22,045 nucleotides of DNA. Origin: Mycocentrospora acerina (Eukaryota > Ascomycota > Dothideomycetes > Pleosporales). How positions within the stretch are numbered: the first letter of the stretch is position 1; every line of letters begins with the position of its first letter. The stretch covers positions 1 to 22,045 of the forward strand of contig JAKUHH010000009.1 of the NCBI GenBank assembly GCA_022701365.1, read 5' to 3'. The translations under genes and the position numbers were made by a program. The notes under the pieces are model-generated. The model was not told the DNA's origin and searched no databases. It was given only the letters and a program-made list of their open reading frames with translations. Below, piece by piece: positions 11,821 through 20,856 of this stretch.

Positions 11821-12709
11821 AAGTTTAATAAGTTATAACAGTTTAGGCTTAAGAAGAGAGATCTTCTTAAGTATTTTTATTTTTTTTCTAATTTTCTTCT
11901 TAGTTAAGGTCTTATCTTATATCCTTTAAGTCCTTACTTAGTTCTTTAAACTTTATCTTCTATACTTAAAGTAAAAAGCACTTATTTAAAAAGTGTCTTA
12001 GCTTACTATAGTTATAGCAGTTACTTAGAGTTAGGTCTTTTATAAGGCTTAAAGTCTTAAATATAGACTAAAATATAAGTAAAAGTTAGAGTTAAGTTTA
12101 ATTATAGAGATCTACTTATTAGTATAAATTATAGCTTATTTTTAGTAAAGACCTCTAAACTAGACTTAAAGAAAATTAACTTAGTTTATATATTATATAG
12201 ATTATACTCTTTATAGTTTAGACTAAAATATAGTTTATTTATTTTATATTAAACACTACTAGGTGTTTAACTATAAGCTTAAAAGAGTTATTTTATTATT
12301 ACTTAAAACTAAAGCTAAGTATCTACAAAGTTAGTATTATCTTTATCTATTAGTAGTAAAACTATTCTAATCTAAGTACTTATTTTCTAATAGCAGCACT
12401 AAAGAACTATATTTTAAAAGTAAAGAAGACTTCTATCTTATCTATATAGAGTTTATTAAAAGTAGCTTAGCTTTTAGCTATCTTATTTCTTAAAATAAAA
12501 TAAGACTTAAGTAAGTTAATTGTATCTTTAATAATCTTAAAATAGTTAAATAAGTTATTAAATAAGTATTAGAGCTCTAGGTACTCCTTAGCTAAGCTAG
12601 AAGTATGTCCTTAAACTAATGCTATACATGCATAATTACTCTAACAGTAGTCTACATTAATCTCTAATTAGTCTTAAATAAAAGCTTATTATTATTAAAA
12701 CTTAGGTTA
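11821..12709 (-). pseudogene. Gag fragment of copy B, hypermutated and interrupted
   Basis: The reverse complement matches copy A gag from about 665 to 1560. The zinc knuckle at 12019-11978 has the same 42-nt length as in copy A but reads C-Y-N-Y-S-K-L-R-H-F...C, its second Cys turned to Tyr by G-to-A. The gag N-terminus is missing: homology stops at aggtta (12704-12709), immediately followed by TGTCAC, the start of another LTR element. Confidence 0.75.
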
Positions 12710-13110
12710 TGTCACAAAACAGAGCCCTGCTCATAAGTCTCGCTTATAAGCCTTGCTTACTAGCTACATAAGCAAGCTACACTTACGTGGCCTATTACAA
12801 AGAACTTAGCACTAAGCTAGCAGAAAGGTAATTATTACTTAGCTGCTGTTTATAACAATATTTGTACTACACTTGCTTTGTTAAATTAAGTATACTTAGT
12901 AATAATAACTACTAAGCTCCCTTTTGCATTATATATAATAGAGATAAAATACTTAAATAGATAAGCTAGTAGTCTATATAATAGATTACCTAAATACTAT
13001 TATTCTAGCTCTTATTTTAATAATAGTTATAAGCTTAGCACTTTAAAATTATAATATATTTCTTCTTGCACTATAAAAATGCTAGAATATATATATTTAG
13101 ACGCTCTAAT
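12710..13110 (+). repeat. Probable 5' LTR of element E (right end uncertain)
   Basis: The first 130 bp or so are not hypermutated (TGTCACAAAACAGAGCCCTG). The sequence then becomes AT-rich like its surroundings. I found no clear CA end or primer binding site, so the right boundary is only an estimate from where the gag-like frame begins. Confidence 0.45.
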
Positions 13111-13129
13111 TAGTTTAATAGATATAATG

Positions 13130-14058
13130 TCTACACTTATGCTTCTAACTACTTTTTACTAGCTTAAAGATAGAGTAACTTAGCTTTACTAGTTTGTCTA
13201 GCTCTAATTCTATGTAAAGTAAAAAGGAGAATAAGATCTAGTTAACTTAAATAGAGAAATAAAAAATAATATCTAAATAAAAAAACTTATCTATCTAGAA
13301 ATTAATAAAGTTAGATTAGATAAAGTTAGAGAAAGTAACTAATATAAGAGAGAGATAAGTAAATAGTTAGAAAAGAGAGTAAGTCTTTAGAACATCTAAA
13401 ACTAGATTAATGCAATAGTAGCTTAAGAGCTTCTTAAACTAGTAATAATAACTCTAATCTAAGGCACTAATTAATTAGTTAGAGTACTAGTTAAAGAGCT
13501 CAAAACTAAGCTATCTCTTTTTAACTTTAGCTCTACAAACTTAGTTAGAGCAGAATATAGAGCTTATCTTAATTATGCTAGACTAAGTACTATAAGCTTA
13601 GAAAAATAGTATAAAGAGTAGAGCTTCTTATATATTAAAGCTACTGCCTTTAGAATCTTAGATGTAGAAGGCTAGCTTACTACTTAAGACTTCTTAGACG
13701 CAGTTTTAGTTAAACTAGCTCTTAAATAAGCTTGTGTAATATACTAGTCTATCTTATAAAACTTAGTATTAAATAATGAAATACTAAGCTTTGTAGGAGT
13801 AAGAAGGATCTTCTTATTACTCTTATATAAGTATACTATATAATTAGCTAATAACAGTGCTAGTATTTTTACTATACTTAAAGGTTAACTTACTAAGAAA
13901 TATAAGTTAAGTGCTTTATAAAGTAAAAATAACTAATATTATCTTTATAAAAAAGAAATATATAAGTAGCTACTAGAGAAATACTTAACAGTAAAGGTAG
14001 CTATTACTAGAAAACCTAAGAAACTTAGCTATAAGTATAAATAGAAGATACTTAAGAA
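13130..14058 (+). pseudogene. Gag-like pseudogene of element E
   Basis: Read through TAG/TAA stops, the plus strand gives a helical N-terminal stretch rich in Lys, Glu and Ile (about 13200-13400). From about 13540 it reads YRAYLNYARLSTISLEK, a Trp-position stop, then E.SFLYIKATAFRILDVEG.LTT.DFLDAV. This resembles the Gag of fungal Ty1/copia elements, where a 'W...W...Y..A..L.LP.V.G.....DFL.AV' pattern is followed by a segment ending 'F.TL.G'. A matching IFTILKG occurs near 13870. No zinc knuckle is visible before the frame is broken at the poly(T). Copia membership is an inference from this pattern alone. Confidence 0.5.
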
Positions 14059-14060
14059 GC

Positions 14061-14077
14061 TTTTTTTTTTTTTTTTT
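14061..14077. repeat. Poly(T) run of 17
   Basis: Seventeen T in a row directly follow the gag-like frame of element E. It could be the poly(A) tail of a minus-strand retroposon, or a simple homopolymer. The left flank (gaagatacttaagaagc) resembles a sequence at 14922-14940 (gaaaatactttaaagaagcc). Confidence 0.7.
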
Positions 14078-14302
14078 CTTTATTTATATTGCATTAATCT
14101 ATCTAACTAGCTAGACTAAATACAATAATACCTATGCAGACGTTAGTCTATAAGGCGCTGTTTTTCCTCTTAGGCTAAGCTCTTTTATTCTAGGGCCCTA
14201 GAAGCCTAGTAAAATAGTAGTAGTGCTCTTACTACGCAGCTTGCTAACAATAGGTTATTTCTACAGCAAGTCTATATTATTGTAGTAGGCCTTTAGGTTA
14301 AG

Positions 14303-14340
14303 GCTCCTGCAGCAGGCAGCTGTCTAAGCTGTTGCTATTT
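14303..14340. repeat. Left copy of a direct repeat flanking the minisatellite
   Basis: GCTCCTGCAG...GCTGTTGCTATTT. The near-identical partner is at 14684-14720. The pair encloses the tandem array, suggesting that a larger unit was once duplicated. Confidence 0.75.
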
Positions 14341-14361
14341 GTTGTTTTGTGTGTTTATAGA

Positions 14362-14665
14362 GGCCTGTTCTAGGCCCCTGTTGCATGTTGTTTGCAGGCT
14401 ATTGCTAGCCCCCTGTTGCGCGTTGCAGAGGCCTATTGCTAGGCCCCTGTTGCACGTTGTTATGGCCTGTTGGTGGCCCCCTGTTGCGCGTTGCAGAGGC
14501 CTATTACTAGGCCCCTGTTGCACGTTGTTGTGGCCTGTTAGTGGCCCCTTGTTGCGCGTTGCAGAGGCCTATTGCTAGGCCCCTGTTGCACGTTGTTTGC
14601 AGGCTATTGCTAGCCCCCTGTTGTGCGTTGCAGAGGCCTGTTGCTAGGCCCCTGTTGCACATTGT
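14362..14665. repeat. GC-rich minisatellite, about 9 units of 33-36 bp
   Basis: Units begin near 14362, 14397, 14430, 14464, 14498, 14532, 14566, 14602 and 14635. Each has the pattern GGCCTATTGCTAGGCCCC followed by TGTTGCACGTTG. GGCC and GGCCCC within a unit form a small inverted repeat (GGCC....TAGGCC). Units alternate between TGCACGTTG and TGCGCGTTG versions, giving a higher-order period of about 68 bp. Both strands stay open over parts of the array because the stops are spaced by the repeat; I do not regard these as genes. Confidence 0.88.
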
Positions 14666-14683
14666 AATATCTTCTAGTCTAGA

Positions 14684-14720
14684 GCTCCTGCAGCTAGCAG
14701 CTACCTAGCTGTTGCTATTT
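14684..14720. repeat. Right copy of a direct repeat flanking the minisatellite
   Basis: GCTCCTGCAG...GCTGTTGCTATTT, the partner of 14303-14340, differing by a few bases and one indel. Confidence 0.75.
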
Positions 14721-15056
14721 CTGTTTTTTGCAGAAACTTAAGCAGTGCTGTTTACTCAGTTTTAGTGTTAAAGATAGTAGCTAATATTAGCCTACTTATC
14801 TCTTTCTGCATCTGTTTTCTCTCTAGATTATAGTGTTTATAATGTAAAAGCAGGTGCTTAGGTGTTTATAATATGTTGCAGCTACTAAAACATACTCTTT
14901 TTTTATCTTTACTTATTGCTCTAGAAAATACTTTAAAGAAGCCTTTTTTTAGCTTAAGCTAATAGTAAGCTACTGTAATTTACTTAAGAAATAGTAGAAG
15001 CTTAGCTTTAAGAGTAAACTTAGGTTGCCTTTTAGTATTACTATTATAGCTTTTAC

Positions 15057-15320
15057 TGTCAGGATTGCACCCCGATTGGAGCAAGCGGAGGTTACTCCTA
15101 GGTATCAATACCAAGAAGTCCCGTATTGGAGCACTGTGGGAACCTTATACCCCTCTCTTAGTATCTGTTACTATCTAGACTACTAAGAGACCCCTATATA
15201 AGCTACTACAGAATTATTACAAAGAAGGTAGCAATTTGTCTATAAAATACTACTATTATATATATATACTATATAAAGACTCTACTTGCTTAGTAATGTA
15301 AAGTAAGAAGGTTCTTAACA
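15057..15320 (+). repeat. Probable 5' LTR of element D
   Basis: It begins TGTCAGG. The right end is taken at TTCTTAACA (15312-15320) because gag-like sequence follows soon after; this end is uncertain. The first 110 bp are GC-rich and not RIPed, and a TATATATATA stretch near 15257-15266 could act as a TATA element. I could not identify a primer binding site. Confidence 0.55.
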
Positions 15321-15369
15321 TTTAAATTGCTCTACCCTATATTTTTAGCTAAGAAACTAGAAGATAAGT

Positions 15370-16620
15370 AACTGCAGGAGCTTAAATACAGGAAATAGTA
15401 CCCTAGACAGACAGTTAGTTAGACAGTCTGCCTGTCTAGAAGGCCCTACTATTAGCTTAGTTAACAGAATCTAGGAAGTAGACACTAATAACAAAGCAGA
15501 CTCCCCTAATCTAATAGCTAGTACTAAAACATAAATAAGGCCTAAGGTAGTAGAAACACTACCCTTAGACATTAACTTAGCTACTCTAGGCTAGAATAGT
15601 CTAGTAGTGTCTGCTAAAGACTAGGAGTTAGACACCTTACGCACCTAGCTACGCAAGGCCTAATAATAACAGGAACTAGAATAACTTAAGGAAGTTTAAT
15701 CTAGATACAAGCAGGGAGATAAAACAGCGCTTATAATAATAGGAAATAGGTTAAAACCTGCAAATAACTTATTATCTTTAGCATTATTAGCCTTTCTACG
15801 CCTAGAGCCTCTACAAAAGTACTCTAAGACTAACTAAGCAAAGTATAACTGTTAAGAACAGGATTATAAGTCCTTTTTTCTGCAATCTCTATTAAACTTC
15901 CTAAAAGCACAATAAGAAGTAGACTTTAGAGTCTTATACATTTTAGAACCCCTTAAAATACTATAGAAAGCCTACTATATAACTAAGTAATTTACCTTAG
16001 CTATATAGAAGCCTACATAGGCTATCTTAAAGATAGTTATGTTAAACATACTTAGCACTCTATCTAAAAGAAAACAGCAAGCTTATAATGTTCTTAAACA
16101 TGCCTAATAAAAGCTAAACTAGTCTCTAACAGACCTTATAGACTATCTTAGACTATACTAGGAAGAACTAAGAATATTCTAGTTATTAGACCTTTAGGTA
16201 CTCTAGTTTATCTTAGCACTATAATAAGATATCTAGAAAGACCTTTTTCTACTCTTAGTAGACTGCTAAAACACCTTACTACTAGTAGAGGAAAATATAA
16301 ACGTTATCTATTAGAGAAGAAGTTAAGGCAAGGACTAAAAAGAAATTCTAACCTAAAAGGACCTAGGAAAACTTAAAAAATATAGCTATAAGCTAAAAGG
16401 GACTAAAAGACTCTATAAGAGGTTAAAAGGAAATAATACAGCTTAGCTGCCTAAGTATAAGCACAGAAGGAGTAATAAATACTTTACAAATAAACTAAAG
16501 ATATGCTATAAGTGCAAAGAGCTAGGTTATATCTAGCTTAACTGCCTAAACCTAAAAAAGGATAAGAAGTCTACAGTTAAGAACAAAGAGGGAAAAGATA
16601 AGGGGCAGAAGGACTAAAGA
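15370..16620 (+). pseudogene. Gag of element D, RIP-degraded
   Basis: Read through stops, the frame from about 15920 gives a gag-core-like helical region (FRVLYILEPLKIL.KAYYIT and on to ..KLN.SLTDLIDYLRLY.EEL). A basic stretch comes next (KLKKYSYKLKGTKRLYKRLK, about 16370-16430). The zinc knuckle lies at 16504-16545: CYKCKELGYI.LNC, that is CX2CX4YX4C, with the His codon CAT changed to TAT by one C-to-T step. A Lys-rich tail follows. The N-terminal third (15370-15900) is too broken to read in one frame. Confidence 0.75.
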
Positions 16621-16689
16621 CGTACTTATCTGCCTATATTACCCTCTTATTAGAAAATAAGGATCTTAGGACATTGCAAGAAGCTTTAT

Positions 16690-17672
16690 ACCTAAGGCCT
16701 ACTTACTTGCTTACTGTATAAGTTACAGTATAATCCTCTAAGCCTATAGAGGCTATAATTAATAGTAGCTTTTAGCTAAACTTAATATTATTATTATTAG
16801 CAAAGGAACTTAGCCTCTAAGTTAACTTTCTCCTAAAGCTTCTAGCTAAAAGGGTAGATAAGGGCTAATTAAAAATATACAAGATAACTAAGGTTAAAGT
16901 AAATATTACAGACTTACGCAGACATATAGAAACCTACTTAATCTTATTTATAGTAACAGACTTAAGAAAGTATAAAGTATACTTAGGTCTGCTATAGATT
17001 AACACAAGCAATCTAAGGATAAGCTTTGCTAGTTAGTAATTGCTTTTTAGAGGAAAAAAGGTAAAAGATTTGCCCTCTTTTTAAAAAATAGCTATAGAAG
17101 ATGCTAAGCAATTTAAGAAGAGCATGCGCAATCTTAGAACAGACATATACGCCTGCCTTATAGGCTTAGTAGGCTAGAGAGGGACAGAAGACCCTATAAG
17201 GGGCTAAATACCCTTGCAATATGCAGAATATGCAGATATAAGGTTAGAGCAAGATGCAAAGGCACTCCCTAAGCATAGCTCCTACAACCTAGCTATCCTA
17301 TTAACACTAGACAGTGTGCTACCCTATTAGCTATTATATAACCTGTTAATAACAGAGTTAGAGATACTTTAGAAGTATCTAACTAAGTTTATAGTAAGAG
17401 GGTAGATCTGCAGATTAAAGTTACTAGCAAGGGCACTAATACTCTTTATTAAAAAGAAAGATAGTAGCTTAAGGCTTTATATAGACTATAGAGGCTTAAA
17501 CAAGATCTTTATTAAAAATAGACATCTATTACCCCTTATTTTAGAATTACTTAAACGCCTCTCTTAAGCTAAGTTCTTTACTAAGCTTAATATAAGAGAA
17601 GCCTACTATATAATTTAAATTACAGAGGGAGATAAATAGAAGACTGCATTCTGTACAAGATACAGCTATTAT
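16690..17672 (+). pseudogene. Pol of element D, first part (protease and N-terminal RT)
   Basis: A protease-like site lies at about 16752-16805. IEAIINSS at 16749-16769 corresponds to 'IDSG', with GAT to AAT and GGC to AGC. RT begins near 17440: LFIKKKDSSLRLYIDYRGLN, then KNRHLLPLI, then AKFFTKLNIREAYY at about 17570, where the first catalytic Asp is Asn (FTKLN for FTKLD). The frame runs to RYSYY at 17672, where the solo LTR is inserted. The next codons after one copy of the target duplication continue the RT fold (YTVMLFSLTNAPAQF), so RT was contiguous before insertion. Confidence 0.82.
17668..17672. other. Left target-site duplication ATTAT of the solo LTR
   Basis: ATTAT directly precedes the TGTAAC end and is repeated at 17964-17968 after GTTACA. 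Five-base duplications are typical of Ty3/gypsy integrases. Confidence 0.92.
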
Positions 17673-17963
17673 TGTAACGACGCAGGTTATAAGAGAGTGA
17701 TCCGAATGGGGTCCGAAGTGTCCACTACTAGGCATATGGGAGTGCTGGGACTGGAGGATATACCAAAGATACTATTCTCTACACCTATAGGTCTTGTACG
17801 AAAGGATACAGAAAAACTACTCTACAAAGCTACACAGACTGCCCCCCTTATATATATCCCTTCCTAGGGTTTACCATCCGAGGCGAGTACGAATCGGGTG
17901 GCTATCGGATGGGTGTCGGTTGACTCAGGGGTAATGATAGGATGTGACGTTGTGAACGTTACA
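17673..17963 (-). repeat. Solo LTR of family 1 (291 bp)
   Basis: On the plus strand it runs from TGTAACGACG to GTGAACGTTACA, the reverse complement of copy A's 3' LTR. There is no internal sequence and the flanking 5-bp duplication is exact, so an inserted element recombined between its LTRs. It keeps CpG and CpA sites (17875-17960, CGAGTACGAATCGGGTGG) that are TpG or TpA in the LTRs of A and C. It is therefore the least mutated family-1 LTR here. Confidence 0.95.
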
Positions 17964-17968
17964 ATTAT
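17964..17968. other. Right target-site duplication ATTAT of the solo LTR
   Basis: Exact repeat of 17668-17672, directly after GTTACA. Confidence 0.92.
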
Positions 17969-19957
17969 AAGTATACTGTTATGCTATTTAGCCTAACAAA
18001 CGCACCTGCGCAGTTCTAAGCTTACATAAACTAGGATCTAATAGGATTGCTTAATATGTCTTACATAGTATACTTAGACAACATACTAATTTACTTAAAA
18101 ACAGAAGTAGATTATATAAGACATGTTAAGGAGGTCCTTAATTAATTGTGTATAGCAAAGCTATACATTAAGCTTAGTAAGTGTAAGTAGCACACACAAC
18201 ACACAGAGTACCTTAGATACATAATTTCTTTAAAAGGAATCTACATTAATTAAGAAAGAGCTTTAACTATATAGAACTAGCTAAAACTAAGCACAGTGCG
18301 CAATATACAGGTATTTATTAGCTTTATAAATTACTATTAGTAATTTATAGCTAGATTCTTAAGATTAGCGCTCCTATTAACTACTCTAACCTAGAAGGGC
18401 CTAAACGCAGCCTAAGGCAGACTAGCTATAAGAAAAGAGGAAAGTTAACCTCTAGACATAGAGAAAGAAGGCATAGAAGCTTTTAACAAGCTAAAAAATG
18501 CGTTTTTAGAAGTACTAATACTAGTTTATTTTAACCTAGAAAGAAAAACAAAAGTAGAAGTTAATGCTTTAGAAGAGGCAATTACAGGTATTCTAAGCTA
18601 GTTAGTGCTAGAAGAGGGCTAAAAACCTTAATAGAGGCTAGTAGACTTCTTTTTAAGAAAACTTATCTAGGCAGAGTATAATTACAACACGCATAATAAG
18701 GAACTACTAGCAATAGTTAAGAGTCTAGAACATTAGCGCTAGTACCTTAATAAGATCTATTTTAAGATCCTAACAGACTATATAAATCTAAAATAGTTTA
18801 TAGAAAATAAAATGCTAAGCTACTAATAAGTAAGACACTACCTGTTACTGTTAAGGTTTAATTTTATCTTAAACTATTGCTTAAGAAGTACAAACCTAGC
18901 AGATAGCTTTTTAAGAAGACTAGATTATATAAAGGAAGCTAAGAAACTAGCCTATAAATATAATAAGGCTTTTGTTTAACTGTTAAGAAATTTACTATAA
19001 AGAAAAAGAAAAGATACTCTTATAATAGCAGCAGTAATAACGCAGGCTAGAGAAAGATCTTAAGCCTAGATTTGCACACGCAGAGTGTTAAAAGACTTTT
19101 AAAAAGTAGACAAGGGACATGCTAAGGAACTAGTGCCTACAGAGAAATAAGAAACAACAGATGCATCCTTTAAAAGGACATCTGCAGAAAGTAACTATAA
19201 GGAAATAATAAATAGGCTAGAAGGGCCTAAAATACTTTAAAAAGCTATCCTAACCCTTATAATAACAAAATAAAAAGCAAAAGCACTCTAAGAATATTAT
19301 AATAACCCCCTTACAGGTTACTTTAGATTACAGAGGACATTAGAGAAGCTGCAATACTAGTACACCTAAGAAGGTATAAAGAAGGACATTTTAGAGTATA
19401 TAAAAAGTTATTTAGTCTGTAGAAAAGTAACACCTACAAGACATAAACTATATAGACTTTTAGCCCTACTTCCTCTACTAATAAAAGCATAAGAGGAGGT
19501 AATAATAGATTTTATTACAGAACTCCCCTTAAGCTAGTTTAACAGGCATGTATATAACACAGTGCTAGTAGTAGTATGCTAGTTAACTAAAATAGCCTAT
19601 TATATCCTAGCAAGAAGCAACTAGGATAGCACAGACCTAGCCTAAGCCTAGATAAGGGAAGTAATCTAACTACACAGAGTCCCCTTAAGGATAATTTTAG
19701 ACTAAGGCTTATTAATAAATGCTAAACATTAGGACACCTTCTAACACTACTTAAACTTAAAAAGAGTCTTTTTATCTACTTACTATCTATAGATAGATAG
19801 GCAGACAGAAAGATAAAACTAGACACTTAAATAATACCTAAGATATTATTGTAGCTTAGAACAAGATAATTAAGCCTTATAAGTAGCAATAGCAGAATTT
19901 GTGTATAATAACAGCATACATGCTACTACAAATACCACCTTATTCTAAGCATACTAT
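17969..19957 (+). pseudogene. Pol of element D, second part (RT, RNase H, integrase), truncated
   Basis: RT continues with YTVMLFSLTNAPAQF and YLDN at 18071-18082 (YLDD expected). An RT-connection stretch follows, then RNase H (about 18540-18960: KVEVNALEEAITGILS, later NTHNKELLAIVKSLEH and ILTDY). Integrase runs from about 19280, with a zinc-binding remnant and VCRK, catalytic D at 19508 (VIIDFITELP), D at 19700 (IIL then D), and E at 19808 (IDRQTERK). The last two are again 35 residues apart. The frame reaches AEFVYNNSIHATTNTT and is cut at 19957 by copy C. Stops are mostly one transition from CAG, CAA or TGG. Confidence 0.85.
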
Positions 19958-20245
19958 TGTAACGACGCAGGTTATAAGAGAGTGATCCGAATGGGGTCCG
20001 AAGTGTCTACTACTAGGCATATGGGAGTGCTGGGACTAGAGGGTAAACTAAAGATACTATTCTCTACACCTATAGGTCTTGTATAAAAGGATACAGAAAA
20101 ACTACTCTACAAAGCTACACAGACTGCCCCCCTTATATATCCCTTCCTAGGGTTACTATCTAAGGCGAGTACAAATTAGGTGGCTATTAGATAGGTGTTG
20201 GTTGACTTAGGGGTAATAATAGGATGTGATGTTGTGAATGTTACA
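19958..20245 (-). repeat. 3' LTR of copy C (288 bp)
   Basis: Plus-strand ends are TGTAACGACG and GTGAATGTTACA. It is nearly identical to the solo LTR over its first 200 bp. Beyond that, several CG and CA sites are changed (for example CGAATCGGGTGG against CAAATTAGGTGG). Confidence 0.92.
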
Positions 20246-20264
20246 CTACCCCCCCCCCCTCTGT
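20246..20264 (-). other. Polypurine tract of copy C
   Basis: On the minus strand this is AGAG, a long G run and TAG, directly before the LTR. The interrupted GGGAGGGAGGG of copy A has become an almost pure G homopolymer here, whose length may be affected by sequencing error. Confidence 0.8.
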
Positions 20265-20711
20265 GTAGGCAAAAAAAGTCCCTTTTTGCAGAGTTGTCTT
20301 TTATCTGTATAAGGGAGAGAGAGAAGAAGGGGTAAGGTAGGGTTTAGACAGTGTCTAGGTTTTCTTTCTCTTGTCCTTGCAAAACCCTTTTGTCTAAAGT
20401 TTGTGTTACCCCCCCTTTTTGCCTTTCTTTGTAGTATAAGTCTGTATCTTATCTAAACATGTCCTTTTCTGTGTTTAACTCTTATTTGTATCTTGCTGCA
20501 GGGTAATCTTTAACAATGTTTTAACTTTTACTTTAAGAAAAATTTTCCTTTATTGTTGCCTTAATAATTGTCTCTTTTACCTTAAGACAGGTTCTTATAT
20601 ATTAAGGCTTTCCCCCTAAAATCTTAATCTCTTTAGCAGTTAGGCTTAATGTTTTTTGTACATATCCTTTGTTAAGCCTTTTTAGTAGTGTTTTGCTAAT
20701 AAGTATAGCAA
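20265..20711. other. 3' non-coding region of copy C
   Basis: It matches the reverse complement of 6381-6833 in copy A over its full length. It includes a C7 run at 20409-20415 (an 11-G run in A). No gene is visible. It lies upstream of the antisense gene and may hold its promoter; I see CT-rich stretches but no defined element. Confidence 0.65.
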
Positions 20712-20852
20712 AACTACAATCACAACCACAACCACAACCACAGCAGCAGCAGCAATAACAACAACAACACCAGCACTGGCACTAGCACTAGCACTAGCAG
20801 CAGCAGCAGCAGCAGCAGCAGCACTAGCACCTGCACCTGCACCTGCACCTAC
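20712..20852. repeat. Trinucleotide/hexanucleotide microsatellite of copy C
   Basis: Plus-strand order: ACAACC units, CAG/GCA run, ACA run, GCACTG/GCACTA units, GCA run, then CCTGCA units. The frame continues into the ATG at 20857 and reads Thr-, Ala- and Ala-Pro-rich without a stop across the whole tract. Copy A keeps the same frame although individual units differ. Confidence 0.82.
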
Positions 20853-20856
20853 CTCT

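Larger units (their letters stand above)
7139..12709 (-). mobile_element. Ty3/gypsy family 1, copy B, hypermutated, both ends missing
   Basis: The reverse complement aligns along its length with copy A from about 665 to 6237. Anchors are the knuckle at 12019-11978, RT YLDN at 10432-10421, and the antisense gene at 7148-7865. Position in A plus position in B is close to 13,379 at the first two anchors, so there are few large indels. Nearly all CpA and TpG outside the ends is gone and the DNA is extremely AT-rich. The left end is cut by copy A's LTR and the right end by a TGTCAC-starting element at 12710. This is the oldest or most heavily RIPed copy in the window. Confidence 0.88.
12710..14058 (+). 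mobile_element. LTR retrotransposon E, 5' part, probably Ty1/copia
   Basis: It starts with TGTCAC at the exact point where copy B's gag stops, which looks like a 5' LTR inserted in gag. A degraded gag-like frame follows on the plus strand, then the element breaks off at a poly(T) run. No polypurine tract, pol or 3' LTR is in the window. The expected target duplication is the aggtta or ggtta at 12704-12709. Confidence 0.6.
14078..15056. other. Unassigned stretch with a GC-rich minisatellite
   Basis: I find no convincing gene. Only the minisatellite and its flanking repeat pair stand out. The rest is mildly AT-rich and keeps many CA and TG dinucleotides in the middle, unlike the elements on either side. 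It could be an independent insertion, the non-coding part of element E, or host DNA. It ends at TGTCAG, the start of element D. Confidence 0.5.
15057..19957 (+). mobile_element. Ty3/gypsy element D, second family, interrupted twice
   Basis: The element has a probable 5' LTR, gag with a CCHC-type knuckle, protease, RT, RNase H and integrase on the plus strand. It is a different family from copies A-C: the protein motifs diverge, the LTR starts TGTCAGG, and the gag is unlike that of copy A. It is broken at RT by a family-1 solo LTR (17673-17963) and at integrase by family-1 copy C (from 19958). The rest of integrase and the 3' LTR must lie to the right of the window. Stops are TAA/TAG of RIP type throughout. 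Confidence 0.88.

Noticed and set aside
14335..14578. Open frames on both strands across the minisatellite
   Set aside because: A tandem repeat with a unit free of stops gives open frames by construction, and unit lengths of 33-36 bp would shift the frame between units.
14362..14665. Considered as a CRISPR array
   Set aside because: There are no unique spacers; the whole unit repeats, and the context is a fungal retrotransposon cluster.
15057..15170. Considered as a tRNA or other RNA gene because of its high GC content
   Set aside because: No cloverleaf or A/B box could be fitted; its position and TGTCAGG start fit an LTR edge better.
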